Source of the DNA: Vibrio amylolyticus
GTDB lineage: Bacteria; Pseudomonadota; Gammaproteobacteria; Enterobacterales; Vibrionaceae
NCBI RefSeq assembly: GCF_023145695.1
Contig: NZ_JAJHVV010000009.1
Location: forward strand, 166,862 to 230,861
Direction of reading: 5' to 3'
DNA length: 64,000 bases
Shown here: piece by piece, positions 1-9,480 of the stretch
How positions within the stretch are numbered: the stretch's first letter is position 1
Layout: each line of letters opens with the position of its first letter
Notes under the pieces: model-generated
Database searches by the model: none
What the model was told of the DNA's origin: nothing
Seen by the model: only the letters and a program-made list of their open reading frames with translations
Made by a program: the position numbers and the translations under genes

Positions 1-934
1 GGTTGGCAAACTTTTTAAAATCTTCAGCGGTATGGAGGTCAGCAAAAGTTGGTGGAGAGATAGCTGGCTCACCTTCTGGAATACCACGCACTTGCGATAT
101 CTTTCCAATATTTTTATTGCCTGGAAGATGGCCTCCTGTGCCGGTTTTAGCGCCTTGCCCACCTTTAAAGTGAAACGCCTGAACATTTTTTAGTTTCGAT
201 TCATCGTAGCCAAATCCAGCGCTCGCTAACTCATAAAAGTAACGCGAGTTTTCAGCTTGCTCTTCACTGAGCATACCACCTTCACCAGAGCAAATTCCCG
301 TTCCTGCTAGCTCCGCGCCTCTCGCCATGGAGACTTTTGCTTCTTCTGAAAGTGCGCCAAAACTCATGTCGGAAACGAATAGGGGTATTTTAAGTGTTAA
401 CGGCTTTTTAGCTTGAGGGCCAATCACCAACTCTGTCGAAACAACGGAATCTTCCATTAATGGTTTCGTCGCCATTTGTGCGACCATAATTTGTATATCG
501 TCCCAGTGAGGAAGTAGGTGCCTAGGAACACCCATAGACGTCATTGGGCCATGATGCCCTACTTTGGAGAGGCCATCGCGTGCTAGCTGATGAATAAATT
601 CAACGGTGGGCTCTTCCTGCGTTGCCGTAGCTGAAGGAGCAGCGTCTACCGATTGAATTTGAACACCAGGACCTTCTTCTCCAACTTGCTCGGCCGTGAA
701 CTGTTTATGGGAACCGTCGCAAAATGGAGTGTTGGCTGAGTGTTTACATTTGCAAAGGTAAGCGTCTCCACTTTCCTCTGCTACAAAGCTCTTAGATTTC
801 ATGCCAGTGCCTGCGTGTGATCCGTCACAATAGGGTTGGTTCTTAGAGCGGCCACAGGAACAGAAATAGTAGGTTTGATCTTTTACGAGTTCGACTTTAA
901 TGGGTTTGTTGTCAGCGATGATTGGATTGCTCAT
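1..934 (-). CDS. Glutamate synthase-like protein with N-terminal CDGSH iron-sulfur repeats (3' end outside window)
   Basis: The coding sequence begins with ATG at 934 and runs off the left edge, so about 311 N-terminal residues are visible. Residues about 1-80 hold two CDGSH-type motifs, each with C-x-C, a further Cys and an HxK/H-containing PFCDGSH or PYCDGSH segment. These are the ligands of mitoNEET-like 2Fe-2S clusters. After a short linker the sequence reads as the FMN-binding glutamate synthase central domain (PLFVSDMSFGALSEEAK, then GICSGEGGM and a KGGQGAKTGTGGHLPG stretch). Proteins of this fused kind are known in marine bacteria, but their substrate is not settled and they lack the amidotransferase part of GltB. 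I infer a redox or ammonia-transfer enzyme. The family call is firm and the reaction is not. Confidence 0.8.
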   Translation of the reverse strand, partial: MSNPIIADNKPIKVELVKDQTYYFCSCGRSKNQPYCDGSHAGTGMKSKSFVAEESGDAYLCKCKHSANTPFCDGSHKQFTAEQVGEEGPGVQIQSVDAAPSATATQEEPTVEFIHQLARDGLSKVGHHGPMTSMGVPRHLLPHWDDIQIMVAQMATKPLMEDSVVSTELVIGPQAKKPLTLKIPLFVSDMSFGALSEEAKVSMARGAELAGTGICSGEGGMLSEEQAENSRYFYELASAGFGYDESKLKNVQAFHFKGGQGAKTGTGGHLPGNKNIGKISQVRGIPEGEPAISPPTFADLHTAEDFKKFAN

Positions 935-1099
935 GTTGTTTCCCTCTCCCTATGTCCATGGGTTTTTTTATCATTATAGGTTTACATTTTTATCAGATCT
1001 AAGTGTTGAAAGTTGAGCTAGTGCGTATTGATGCTACGACACTAGCTGGAGATATAACGCCTTATTAAACGTTGTTTGTATTGATATTTAGCGCACAAA

Positions 1100-1993
1100 C
1101 TAATTGAATTGACCGCTACTGTAATCTTGAAACGCTTGCATCAATTCTTGTTTGGTATTCATGACAAATGGGCCGCCTCTCACCACTGGTTCATAGAGTG
1201 GCTTACCTGCAAGGAGCAAAAACTGGACATCTGCGCTTGCAGTAAAGGAAACTTGTTCTTCTTCGCCTTTGCTGAGAATACCGATGTGTTTCTCTGCCAC
1301 GTGTGAGGAACTTACACTGTTAAATTCGTGGTTGTCGCTTTCATTAATAACGATCGTTCCCTCAATAACATAGACAAAAGCGTTATGTCCTGCCGGAATA
1401 TCTTGAATAAATGTGCCGTTTTGTGGCATTGAAACGTGCATATAAGTCGGCGTCGTATAGTGATTGTTTACAGGGCCTTTTGTACCTTGGTTAGTGGTTC
1501 CTGAAATAACGCGTACAGATATACCATCTTCGCGTTCTTCAAGGGGGGTACTTTCTGGTGGGAACTCTTGGTATCCCGGCTCAACCATCTTAGACTCCTT
1601 AGGAAGGTTGACCCACAATTGATAGCCTTTTAATAGCCCATCTTCTTGCTCTGGCATTTCAGAGTGAAGAATGCCTTTACCTGCCGTCATCCATTGCACG
1701 CCTCCCGGCTCAATAACGCCTTCGTTACCAGCGCTATCTTTATGTCGCATCTTCCCGTTTAACAAATAAGTGACGGTTTCAAAACCACGATGCGGATGAG
1801 TAGGGAAGCCACCAATGTAGTCAGACGCATCATCGCTTTCAAAACAGTCGAGTAATAAAAATGGGTCGAGCATATCGAGTTCGTGAGTTCCAATGATACG
1901 AGTAAGTTTCACACCATCGCCGTCAGAGGTGATCACGCCCTTAAAGGTTTTGCTAAGCGTACGGTATTGCGCTTTCTTTTTGGTTGTATCCAT
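1100..1993 (-). CDS. Pirin family protein
   Basis: This 297-residue bicupin protein belongs to the pirin/YhhW group. The N-terminal cupin carries the metal-binding segment HPHRGFETVTYLL followed by H-x-D and, further on, MTAGKGILHSEMPE, which are the usual His/Glu iron ligands. The C-terminal half has the pirin C-terminal cupin ending in GGPFVMNTKQELMQAFQDY. Family members can show quercetin 2,3-dioxygenase activity or act as regulators, so the physiological role here is open. The ATG at 1993 has a GAGGA ribosome site about 8 bases upstream. The gene is divergent from a LysR regulator that starts at 2120, an arrangement often seen for pirin genes, so LysR control is likely. Confidence 0.88.
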   Translation of the reverse strand: MDTTKKKAQYRTLSKTFKGVITSDGDGVKLTRIIGTHELDMLDPFLLLDCFESDDASDYIGGFPTHPHRGFETVTYLLNGKMRHKDSAGNEGVIEPGGVQWMTAGKGILHSEMPEQEDGLLKGYQLWVNLPKESKMVEPGYQEFPPESTPLEEREDGISVRVISGTTNQGTKGPVNNHYTTPTYMHVSMPQNGTFIQDIPAGHNAFVYVIEGTIVINESDNHEFNSVSSSHVAEKHIGILSKGEEEQVSFTASADVQFLLLAGKPLYEPVVRGGPFVMNTKQELMQAFQDYSSGQFN

Positions 1994-2119
1994 CGGTTAA
2001 TCCTCGTTTCTTTTTTGATAGACCCATAGTAGTTGTTGATAAAAAGGCATTAAACAGCAAAAATGAGAAATGATTGTTCTCATTTTGAGATTAATATTAT
2101 TGTTTGGGAGGTCATTGGT

Positions 2120-3019
2120 ATGGGTCAGTTAGAGAGCATCCACATATTTATCAAGGTAGTAGAGACAGGGAGTATTACCAAGGCCTCTGAGCAGTTGGGT
2201 TTGGCAAAATCGGCCATCAGTAAACGGTTGAGTGAACTCGAACAGCAACTAGGCGTGAAGCTGATTAACCGCACCACACGTAAATCGAGTATTACCGAAG
2301 CGGGTCAGCTTTACTTTCAAAAGAGTAAATTGATATACGAAGAGCTTGATGAATTGAACTGTGAGATTGCTTCTGTACAAAAGAATTTAGTCGGGACACT
2401 TAAAATTGCCGTGCCACTCTCTTTTGGAATTGAACACTTAGTACCTGCTCTCGATGAGTTCTCGAAACAACACTCCGAGTTAAAACTGGATGTCGACTTT
2501 TCAGACCGAAGGGTGGATTTGGTTCAAGACGGCTTTGATCTCGCGCTTCGAATAGGCCATCTTGCGGATTCTACGTTGAAAGCGAAAGCCATTACATTAG
2601 TCAGCCATGTTTTATGCGCAAGCCCTACGTATCTTAAAGAATTTGGTACACCAAAAACGCCTGACGACTTGAAAACACATAAGTTTCTTCGCTATAGCCA
2701 ATCTTCGCTGTCAGGGTTACAGCTTGAAAGTAAGGGCCAACAGAAATATACCGTCGCGACAGATGCCGTTCACAGTGCAAATAATGGTGAGTTCTTAAAA
2801 GCGATGGCATTGTCAGGTCATGGTTATACCCATTTACCAAAATTCATCGTTTGGAAGGAGTTACAAAGTGGAGCGTTACAACCGATTCTAGAGCCATATA
2901 CTCCAGCTCCTCAACATGCCTACATTGTGTACCCAGAGACACGCTACTTACCAAAAAAGAGCCGAGTCTTTATCGATTTTTTGACGGATTACTTTGGCGA
3001 TACCCCTTATTGGGAGTGA
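2120..3019 (+). CDS. LysR family transcriptional regulator
   Basis: This is a 299-residue LysR-type regulator. The N-terminal winged helix-turn-helix spans about residues 1-60 (FIKVVETGSITKASEQLG, then AKSAISKRLSELEQQLG). A periplasmic-binding-protein-like effector domain follows from about residue 90, with the FSDRRVDLVQDGFDLALRIG segment typical of the group. An upstream in-frame ATG at 2063 exists, but ATG 2120 is preceded by GGGAGGT with a 7-base spacer and gives the normal family length, so I use 2120. It is divergent from the pirin gene and probably controls it. The effector is unknown. Confidence 0.88.
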   Translation: MGQLESIHIFIKVVETGSITKASEQLGLAKSAISKRLSELEQQLGVKLINRTTRKSSITEAGQLYFQKSKLIYEELDELNCEIASVQKNLVGTLKIAVPLSFGIEHLVPALDEFSKQHSELKLDVDFSDRRVDLVQDGFDLALRIGHLADSTLKAKAITLVSHVLCASPTYLKEFGTPKTPDDLKTHKFLRYSQSSLSGLQLESKGQQKYTVATDAVHSANNGEFLKAMALSGHGYTHLPKFIVWKELQSGALQPILEPYTPAPQHAYIVYPETRYLPKKSRVFIDFLTDYFGDTPYWE

Positions 3020-3384
3020 CCCACTCAAGGAGTACAAAATCCCTCTTCGTATTGATTTCTATGAAACTATCTTACGTAACAGCAAGTTACGTGTTATTAG
3101 ATTTAATTGTTACCTGTTGCATAGAAGCTAGAGGTGACTCGAACAAATCTCTCTCTTCAATGCCTCTGGTGTGATGTCACTCGAATAGAAATTTTGCTAC
3201 GTCAATCTGTTTCAATATTGCGACAAATCCTTCCTATTATTTCATTGCTCATTTATTGAGCTGTGACGCCATGGGCTATTTTTGATTTTTGCTTGTAGAT
3301 ATAGACGTTACTTTTCTCAACGTTTGCGAGAGAAGCTGTTGTGCGAACCCTGTGGTTTATTTAACTCATCACAAGGATTAAGCG
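3020..3384. promoter_or_regulatory. Intergenic region with ACGTAAC/GTTACGT palindrome
   Basis: The 365-base gap between the LysR gene and the chitinase gene holds no convincing ORF. At 3074-3080 the sequence ACGTAAC is followed, after five bases, by its exact reverse complement at 3086-3092. There is no T-run after it, so it reads more as a protein-binding site than as a terminator. It lies about 290 bases upstream of the chitinase start, far for a simple operator. The chitinase itself has an AAGGA ribosome site just upstream of ATG 3385. No clear sigma-70 promoter was picked out. Confidence 0.4.
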
Positions 3385-5961
3385 ATGAAAAAAACGATTT
3401 TAACATTGGCAGCGTTTGGCCTAATGCCAACCACGGTATTAGCCTATGACTGTACGAATGTACCGATTTACGATGAAGCGAGTAGTTATAACGCGGGGGA
3501 TGCCGTGCAGGTTGAAGGCAATGCCTATGTCTGTAAAGTGGGTGGCTGGTGTACCGTCGGAGGGCCATATGTTCCTCCAACAGGTTGGGCATATAAAGAT
3601 GCGTGGTCAGAAGAAGGTGCGTGTGTTGCAGTTGTCGACCCAGATTCAGATGGTGATGGAATCACAGACAGCGTTGATAACTGTCCTAACGTTGCCAACC
3701 CAGATCAAATAGACAGTGATAACAATGGCATTGGGGATGCCTGTGAAACTGATACTCCGTTAGACAGCGATGGCGATGGGATCGAAGATGCCTTAGACAA
3801 CTGTCCTAATGTCGCTAACCCAGATCAGACCGATAGTGACAATAATGGCGTTGGTGATGCCTGTGAAGTCGTCGCCGATGCGTGTCCAGCGTTTGATAGT
3901 ACGGCAACTTATGATACAAGCAGCATCGTCAAACATACTGGTGGGTATTATAAATGTGATGTTGCAGGATGGTGTTCATCAGGTTCCAGTTCGTATGAGC
4001 CGGGTGTCGGTTGGGCTTGGGAAAGTGCATGGTCAGCATCCAGTTTAGAGGCGTGTACTGATGTAGGTGCTGGGGTGGAAGTTCCAGACGTGCCGTTCTG
4101 CGCACCCGACTGGGACACTCAAAAGATCTACAGTGAAGGGTCGGTGGTGAATTATAATGGTGTCGCATGGCAAGCGCTCAAAGATACTTATGGCATTGCA
4201 CCGGATAACACAACCTATGGTGAGCAATATGTCATTGTTGGCTACCCTGATGAGTTTATGTGCCCTGTTAGCATTCCAAACAACATCGATTATGGAACCC
4301 CTCAACCCGTTGCGGGCAACCCGAATGTCGGGACGCAATTCCCTACAGGCGCGGTGATTAACGCCATGATCTCAGACCAGCCTTCCAGCCAAACAGGCAA
4401 AATCGGTGGTATTGATCCTGCCTCAGATAATGGTGGTGATCACGCTGGATTGTCTGGTGATAATGGGGCACGAGTTTCTAAAGTGAAACCAGGTGATGTG
4501 TCGAACCAACACAACGTTTATGAGATGAACTCAGGAACAGAAGTGGTGACATACATTGGGGACTGGGCGATTTATGGGCGTCAATATGACTTCTCCAAAC
4601 TGTCTGCCAGTAATCTCAATCGTATTGTCTATGGCTTTGCAGGAATCTGTTTCCCTGACGCCAAGAATGAACAAGATGGCGGTTTCCCAACAACAGCACC
4701 TGCTGCTGTGTTGAGAACGTGTACTCAGAGTAATCTCCCTGACGGTGCGATGGCCGTTGCCGATTTCGAAGCGGCGTTCTCTCGTAAAATACCGGGAGCG
4801 CCAACAGGGTCAGTCATTGGTACTGAGAGCATGTACGAACTTGAAGTGGGTAACGTGAGTGGTGTATTTGGTGTTCTTTATGAGTTACGTAAACAAAATC
4901 CTCAGTTGAAACTGGATTTGTCGGTGGGTGGTTGGACACTCTCTGAAGGCTTCCCGTGGATGGCTTCGGATCCTGTTCGACGTAAAGTCTTTGTTGATTC
5001 CATCGTTCATTTCCTAGAGCGTTTTGAATTTGATGGTATTGATATTGACTGGGAGTACCCAGGATCGGATGGCGCAGTTGCCGGGATGGCGCGACCTGAT
5101 GATGCTGAAACCTACGCAATATTGATTCAAGAGCTACGTGCGGGGATGGATTGGCTAACGAAGAAAACGGGTAAGCCGTATCGTTTATCTTCAGCCATTC
5201 CTGCAGGTGAAGGGCGCCTTGAGAAAATCGATTGGTCGGTGGTTCATCCGTATATGGATCGACTGTATGCCATGACGTATGACATAACAGGCGCTTGGGA
5301 GCGTGAGTTAAGTCATCATACACCGCTTTATACCAATCCAAATGCGACAGGTTCGTCTGCCAATACATCCGCTCATTTCACCATTAGTTACTTGCAAAGT
5401 TTGGGTATCCCAGCGAACAAGTTGATGATTGGTGTGGCTAACTACCATCGTTCACGGGCAATGAACCCTGGAGACATCAGTGAATACACTAATGGCCTTA
5501 ATGGTAGCTCAACTTATGGTGATTTGAATGCTACGGGCGCGAGCATGATATTAGGCGTTGCAGGTGTCGGCAGTTGGGAAGCAGGGGTCTTGGAGGGGTA
5601 TGATCTCTACGCTAACTATCTCGATAAAGATCTGAAAGCACGAAATGGTTATACCTTGTATACCGATAAAGTGTCTAACGCTGACTACCTGGTTAACGAG
5701 AGTATTGGTTCATTCATTACTCTTGAAACACCAAGAACGACGGCACTGAAAACTCAGTATGCTAAAGATAATGGGTTAGCAGGCGTGTTCTTCTGGATGG
5801 CAGAGCAAGACAATGGGTATAACCTCAACGCTGTAAACCATGTTTTAGGTAATACATTAGTCTCCGACAATGCAGATTCGAAACCACAATATCAAATCGC
5901 CGTTTGTGGTCAGAATGTCACAGTCGCTGAGTGTGAAGCATTGAATTCAGCACTGAAATAA
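3385..5961 (+). CDS. Secreted chitinase, GH18 family, with chitin-binding and thrombospondin type 3 repeats
   Basis: The 858-residue protein starts with a signal peptide ([20 protein letters not shown]). Domains in order are a CBM5/12-like chitin-binding module (about residues 21-80, W/Y rich with paired cysteines), two thrombospondin type 3 calcium repeats with DSDGDGI and DSDNNG motifs (about 88-165), a second similar binding module (about 168-228), a third one (about 235-295), and a GH18 catalytic barrel (about 385-850). The GH18 signature [12 protein letters not shown] places the catalytic acid at Glu557, with D550, D553 and D555 in front of it. This is consistent with retaining hydrolysis of beta-1,4-GlcNAc polymers outside the cell, probably after type II secretion. 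It stands alone between a LysR gene and a terminator. The family call is secure, but endo versus exo action cannot be read from the sequence. Confidence 0.93.
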   Translation: MKKTILTLAAFGLMPTTVLAYDCTNVPIYDEASSYNAGDAVQVEGNAYVCKVGGWCTVGGPYVPPTGWAYKDAWSEEGACVAVVDPDSDGDGITDSVDNCPNVANPDQIDSDNNGIGDACETDTPLDSDGDGIEDALDNCPNVANPDQTDSDNNGVGDACEVVADACPAFDSTATYDTSSIVKHTGGYYKCDVAGWCSSGSSSYEPGVGWAWESAWSASSLEACTDVGAGVEVPDVPFCAPDWDTQKIYSEGSVVNYNGVAWQALKDTYGIAPDNTTYGEQYVIVGYPDEFMCPVSIPNNIDYGTPQPVAGNPNVGTQFPTGAVINAMISDQPSSQTGKIGGIDPASDNGGDHAGLSGDNGARVSKVKPGDVSNQHNVYEMNSGTEVVTYIGDWAIYGRQYDFSKLSASNLNRIVYGFAGICFPDAKNEQDGGFPTTAPAAVLRTCTQSNLPDGAMAVADFEAAFSRKIPGAPTGSVIGTESMYELEVGNVSGVFGVLYELRKQNPQLKLDLSVGGWTLSEGFPWMASDPVRRKVFVDSIVHFLERFEFDGIDIDWEYPGSDGAVAGMARPDDAETYAILIQELRAGMDWLTKKTGKPYRLSSAIPAGEGRLEKIDWSVVHPYMDRLYAMTYDITGAWERELSHHTPLYTNPNATGSSANTSAHFTISYLQSLGIPANKLMIGVANYHRSRAMNPGDISEYTNGLNGSSTYGDLNATGASMILGVAGVGSWEAGVLEGYDLYANYLDKDLKARNGYTLYTDKVSNADYLVNESIGSFITLETPRTTALKTQYAKDNGLAGVFFWMAEQDNGYNLNAVNHVLGNTLVSDNADSKPQYQIAVCGQNVTVAECEALNSALK

Positions 5962-6030
5962 CCGGATGTGAAACGGAAAGCCAGTTACTACAAGTGTTAA
6001 TGTATAACTAGGGAGTTACTTAATAATAAA

Positions 6031-6057
6031 GGTCTAGCCTAGTCGCTAGACCTTTTT
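6031..6057 (+). terminator. Rho-independent terminator after chitinase gene
   Basis: GGTCTAGC at 6031-6038 pairs perfectly with GCTAGACC at 6045-6052 over a six-base loop and is followed by TTTTT. It sits about 70 bases after the chitinase stop and just before the convergent AsnC-type gene. Confidence 0.85.
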
Positions 6058-6069
6058 CATTGAAGATGT

Positions 6070-6552
6070 TTAATCGAGTGGAAGTTGGACGCTATTTTTA
6101 ATCTCTTTCATCGCAATATTCGATTGAATAGCACTAACGCCTGGTACGCGTCGCAATGTGCTGATGTGGTCAAAATATTCATCTAAATCTCTTGCTACGA
6201 CTTGCACCATATAATCTGCCATGCCTGAGATGCAGTGGCAGCTCAATATCCAATCAGTATTCCTAGCAAACTCTTCTAGCGGCTCAGTATCCTCAACTTG
6301 GTGCCCACCCAGAGTAACGAGAGTAAAGCCTGAAACTTGTATGCCTAATTTCTTTCGGTTAAGGATTGCAGCATAACCATCAATGAACCCTTCTTCTTCT
6401 ATTCGCTTCCAGCGTCTCCAACAAGGTGTTTCACTCAGATTGACATCGTCCGCTAGCTTACTGTTACTAATGCGCCCATCCTTTTGAATCTTCTTAAGAA
6501 TCGAAAAATCAGTAGTGTCGAGCTCGTTAATGGAAAGTTCTTTCTTTTTCAT
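6070..6552 (-). CDS. Lrp/AsnC family transcriptional regulator
   Basis: This 160-residue regulator has an N-terminal AsnC helix-turn-helix (about residues 12-65, ILKKIQKDGRISNSKLAD and SETPCWRRWKRIEEEGFI) and a C-terminal RAM/ligand-binding beta-alpha domain (about 75-150) with the characteristic GMADYMVQVVARDLDEY segment. Such proteins usually sense an amino acid. The gene is divergent from a LysE-family exporter starting at 6665 with a 112-base gap. This is the classical arrangement in which the regulator controls an amino acid exporter. The ligand is not readable from sequence. Confidence 0.9.
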   Translation of the reverse strand: MKKKELSINELDTTDFSILKKIQKDGRISNSKLADDVNLSETPCWRRWKRIEEEGFIDGYAAILNRKKLGIQVSGFTLVTLGGHQVEDTEPLEEFARNTDWILSCHCISGMADYMVQVVARDLDEYFDHISTLRRVPGVSAIQSNIAMKEIKNSVQLPLD

Positions 6553-6664
6553 GCTGTATATTGAAATAATCTGCCTTATTTACTGTTTATCTTAGCGCAT
6601 ATAGCAAAGTCATTTCACCGTAATTCGTTAACATTATTTCAAATGACAATTTATAGGACAAATA

Positions 6665-7264
6665 ATGACAAGTCAGATGTTGATAGCATTTTTGCTATTC
6701 TCGATTTCAATTTCAATGGTTCCAGGGGCAGGGAATATGGTGCTTCTTAGCATTTCCAAGCGTTTTGGTATGAGCGCAACATATCCGTTTATCGCCGGAA
6801 ATGTAGTGGGCTTTACATCGATACTTTTAGCTGCGAGCGCTGGATTAGTTGGGGTTATGACTCTATATCCGAGTGTGTTCGCGGTATTGAAGTGGTTAGG
6901 AACGGCATATTTGGTGTATTTGGCGTGGTCGATTGCCACGATGAAAGTGGACGAAAATGTTGAGAGTCATCGCACTGGATTTACATCGGGTGTGTTAATA
7001 CAGATTTTCAATCCTAAAGGTTACATTGTTTCACTTACGATCTTTTCACAGTTTATTTCTCAGAACGTCGCGTATGCACCTCAAGTTGCACTGTTAACGG
7101 TAATCATGGCATTAACAGGCATCGTCAGCATGGTGTTTTGGGCGTACCTTGGGACGGTATTACAGCGATGTATTCGTTCGGAAAAAGTGACCTCTGTGGT
7201 TAACGGCCTACTTGGTGGCAGCTTGGCTGTAGTGGCAATACTGATGGCTGTTCAGCCTTTGTAA
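6665..7264 (+). CDS. LysE family amino acid exporter
   Basis: This 199-residue protein has about six hydrophobic segments and the LysE/RhtB N-terminal pattern (FLLFSISISMVPGAGNMVLLSISKRFG, with the Pro-Gly pair at about residues 20-21). The middle carries the usual NPKGYIVSLTIFSQF motif. The ATG at 6665 has a TAGGA site close upstream. It is expected to export an amino acid or homoserine-like compound at the inner membrane by proton exchange. Its divergent AsnC neighbour is the likely regulator. The family is clear and the substrate is unknown. Confidence 0.88.
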   Translation: MTSQMLIAFLLFSISISMVPGAGNMVLLSISKRFGMSATYPFIAGNVVGFTSILLAASAGLVGVMTLYPSVFAVLKWLGTAYLVYLAWSIATMKVDENVESHRTGFTSGVLIQIFNPKGYIVSLTIFSQFISQNVAYAPQVALLTVIMALTGIVSMVFWAYLGTVLQRCIRSEKVTSVVNGLLGGSLAVVAILMAVQPL

Positions 7265-7301
7265 CTGTGTCGATGAGAGCGGTCATACGTTAACCGTGAA
7301 T

Positions 7302-7331
7302 AAAAAAGCGAGGTTTAGTCCTCGCTTTTTT
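7302..7331. terminator. Bidirectional terminator
   Basis: A-run plus GCGAGG (7302-7313) pairs exactly with CCTCGC plus T-run (7320-7331) over a six-base loop. It lies between the lysE-type gene (+) and the ABC permease gene (-) and can serve both. Confidence 0.9.
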
Positions 7332-7339
7332 GTTTGAAG

Positions 7340-8170
7340 CTAACTCACCGTTCGACTAAACCTCAGGCTCAACATCCATGCTATTGCGCCAATACAAGCA
7401 TAAATCACCACGTTGAGCCAACCTGCTTCGGGTATCGCACTAAATGGGTTTGACGCCAGAATAGCGTGTAGTGGTAGGTAAAATATCTTAGAAAAGAATT
7501 GATCGATGCTGTAATTGTTAAACATCGCAATCGGCATCCAACGCAGCGCGTAAATCGCAATGAGCAGAACCAACAGCGGTGACTTCACTTTCTGCGAGAC
7601 AGCCATTGCGGTCAGTGCCAATGGCAACAATAGCACTCCAGCTACAACCATTCTTAATAAGAACTCTATCCAGTTCAGCAGTACATAACCGAGTGACGCT
7701 TGACGGTAGAGCAAAGCGAGTTGGTGCTCAGTGGATAGGTTCAAAACCCACAGCATCAGGTCGGCGAAGAAGACCAAAATGGAGCACACCAGAGGAATAA
7801 TAAGGAGTCCGAAACTGAGCTTAACAAGGTGAGTTTTGACGTCACTGACGGGCATGCTACGCCAAAACATAATGCTGCCTTCTAAACGTTCCTTACGAAA
7901 GGTTCGAGGAAAGTATTGTGTGGCGAGCAAGATAGAAAGTAATCCAACACCACCAGAAATCAGCATATTGACGTCATCGCCTAATTCTTTGTGAATATCA
8001 CTGACATCGCCACTAAAACTCATTTGAAAAAACATATTGTGTTGCAAGGTAGAACTACTGATCAAGCTTATAAACAGCAGTAAACCACAGGCAAACATAA
8101 ATAAAGGAATGCGGGTAACGAGAGGGTTCTCTATCCACTCCTTACGTAACATCGCGGTGATAGAACGCAT
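7340..8170 (-). CDS. ABC transporter permease, ABC-2 type (YtrC/D-like)
   Basis: This 276-residue integral membrane protein has about six hydrophobic segments. It begins MRSITAMLRKEWIENP, the usual start of ABC-2 type permeases, and shows the EGSIMFWRSMPVSD motif near residue 105. A longer frame extends upstream, but ATG 8170 overlaps the ATPase stop codon in a TAATG junction, so translational coupling supports this start. It is the third gene of a GntR regulator, ATPase, permease operon. Together they resemble the ytr-type ABC systems that are tied to the cell envelope or antimicrobial stress. No solute-binding protein is present, in keeping with an exporter. The substrate is unknown. Confidence 0.85.
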   Translation of the reverse strand: MRSITAMLRKEWIENPLVTRIPLFMFACGLLLFISLISSSTLQHNMFFQMSFSGDVSDIHKELGDDVNMLISGGVGLLSILLATQYFPRTFRKERLEGSIMFWRSMPVSDVKTHLVKLSFGLLIIPLVCSILVFFADLMLWVLNLSTEHQLALLYRQASLGYVLLNWIEFLLRMVVAGVLLLPLALTAMAVSQKVKSPLLVLLIAIYALRWMPIAMFNNYSIDQFFSKIFYLPLHAILASNPFSAIPEAGWLNVVIYACIGAIAWMLSLRFSRTVS

Positions 8171-9027
8171 TACGCAGCCTCCTTCTGTAGAGCCAAAAAT
8201 AGATCCGCTAATTTCACGGTATAAACTTCGCCAAGTCCTTCTACTTGAGCGGCGTATTGGGAAGACAGTAACCACTTAGTGGAGCCTAGCCCTTTTTGAA
8301 ATGAGAGCGGTTTCAGTGACTCAATGGTTGATCGGTGCTCGTCGCTCGCATCTAGGATGAAGTAATCCTCACTAATGCTCTCCATTGAACTCTGTAAGAC
8401 CGTTCGACCTTGCTTGAGAATCAACACGTCGGTCAGAAGGTGTTCTATTTCAGAGACTTCATGACTGGCAATAATAAGGGTGCGTTCTCCATCATGAAAC
8501 CACTCAAGCAAGTGGCGGTAGAAGGTGTCGCGGTAGACTAAATCAAGCCCCAGTGTAGGTTCATCTAAAATCAAAATCTTAGTATTGGTCGCAATGACAA
8601 TCGCTAGGTGCAGTTGGACTTTCATCCCTTTAGAGAGCGACTTAATACGACTACGAGGCTTGATGTCGGTTTGACCAAGCAGTGCATCGGCTTTACTGCG
8701 GTTAAAGCTCGGGTGCACACCTTCTGAATAATTGAGTAGCTGAGCTACTGTCATCCAGCCGGGCAGAACGTTAACATCTGAAATATACGATAAGTTCTGC
8801 ATGATTTTATCTCGCTGCATAACGGGCTCATAGCCATCAATGCGGATCACACCTTGATACTCATGAGCGCCTAACAGCGAGTTAATAAGGGTCGATTTAC
8901 CTGCACCGTTATGCCCAAGTAAACCGAGAACTTGTCCTGCATGTAACTCAAAGCTAACGTCATGCAGGGCTTCGCCTTTTTGTCGATATTGTTTAGACGC
9001 GTTTTGTACACTGACTAATGCGCTCAT
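8170..9027 (-). CDS. ABC transporter ATP-binding protein (YtrB-like)
   Basis: This is a 285-residue nucleotide-binding subunit. It has Walker A GHNGAGKST at about residues 38-46, a signature segment SLSKGMKVQLHLA in place of LSGGQ, Walker B KILILDEPTLGLD and a switch His in IIASHEVSE. The gene overlaps the upstream regulator by four bases (ATGA) and shares one base with the downstream permease, so the three are clearly one operon. It would power the permease at the inner membrane. The degenerate signature (SKGM) is common in the ABC-2 exporter group. Confidence 0.92.
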   Translation of the reverse strand: MSALVSVQNASKQYRQKGEALHDVSFELHAGQVLGLLGHNGAGKSTLINSLLGAHEYQGVIRIDGYEPVMQRDKIMQNLSYISDVNVLPGWMTVAQLLNYSEGVHPSFNRSKADALLGQTDIKPRSRIKSLSKGMKVQLHLAIVIATNTKILILDEPTLGLDLVYRDTFYRHLLEWFHDGERTLIIASHEVSEIEHLLTDVLILKQGRTVLQSSMESISEDYFILDASDEHRSTIESLKPLSFQKGLGSTKWLLSSQYAAQVEGLGEVYTVKLADLFLALQKEAA

Positions 9028-9395
9028 TGGTCACCTTTCAAATGTGGTTTAAGTTGCAGGGAGAGTTCTTCTAACGACATGCCAAGGCGCTGCAATGTTG
9101 CCGCAATTTGTGGAATCTGTTGTTGGAGAAATTGTTTTTTTTCATCAGCGATGAGCTTCTGTTTTGCACCTAAAGTAACATACATGCCTTGGCCACGCCT
9201 TTTTTCGACCAACCCTTCATCAACTAACAGTTGATAGCCTTTCATGACGGTTAGATGATTTATTTTCATATCCGCACAAACACTGCGCACAGAAGGCAAC
9301 GCTTCACCTTCTTGCCATATACCTTGCAGTATTTGCTGTGTGATTTGATCAGCTAACTGACGGAAAATCGGTTGTCGATCATGCCAGTTTGTCAT
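9024..9395 (-). CDS. GntR family regulator, YtrA type
   Basis: This 123-residue regulator has an N-terminal GntR winged helix (about residues 5-72, PIFRQLADQITQQILQG then ALPSVRSVCADMKINHLTVMKGYQLL) and the short two-helix C-terminal tail typical of the YtrA subfamily. A GTG further upstream at 9440 would give a longer frame, but that codon lies inside the palindromic operator at 9418-9441. ATG 9395 gives the normal family length. It is the first gene of the ABC operon and is very likely its autorepressor. Confidence 0.9.
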   Translation of the reverse strand: MTNWHDRQPIFRQLADQITQQILQGIWQEGEALPSVRSVCADMKINHLTVMKGYQLLVDEGLVEKRRGQGMYVTLGAKQKLIADEKKQFLQQQIPQIAATLQRLGMSLEELSLQLKPHLKGDQ

Positions 9396-9417
9396 GAGTG
9401 ACTCTCTGCTTAGTAGT

Positions 9418-9441
9418 GGTGTTATATATATGTATAACACC
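9418..9441. promoter_or_regulatory. Palindromic operator of the YtrA-like operon
   Basis: GGTGTTATA (9418-9426) is matched by its exact reverse complement TATAACACC (9433-9441) around a six-base TATATG centre. It begins 23 bases upstream of the regulator start. YtrA-type GntR proteins are known to bind such long GTGTTATA-like palindromes in their own promoters, so this is the predicted autoregulatory site. The AT-rich centre may also form part of the promoter. Confidence 0.85.
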
Positions 9442-9480
9442 TAGAGTTTACAATAGGAAGGTAAATCTGATTAAAAGAGA

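Noticed and set aside
3168..3185. CRP-like TGTGA sequence upstream of the chitinase
   Set aside because: The second half (TCGAA) matches poorly, and the spacing does not give a symmetrical site.
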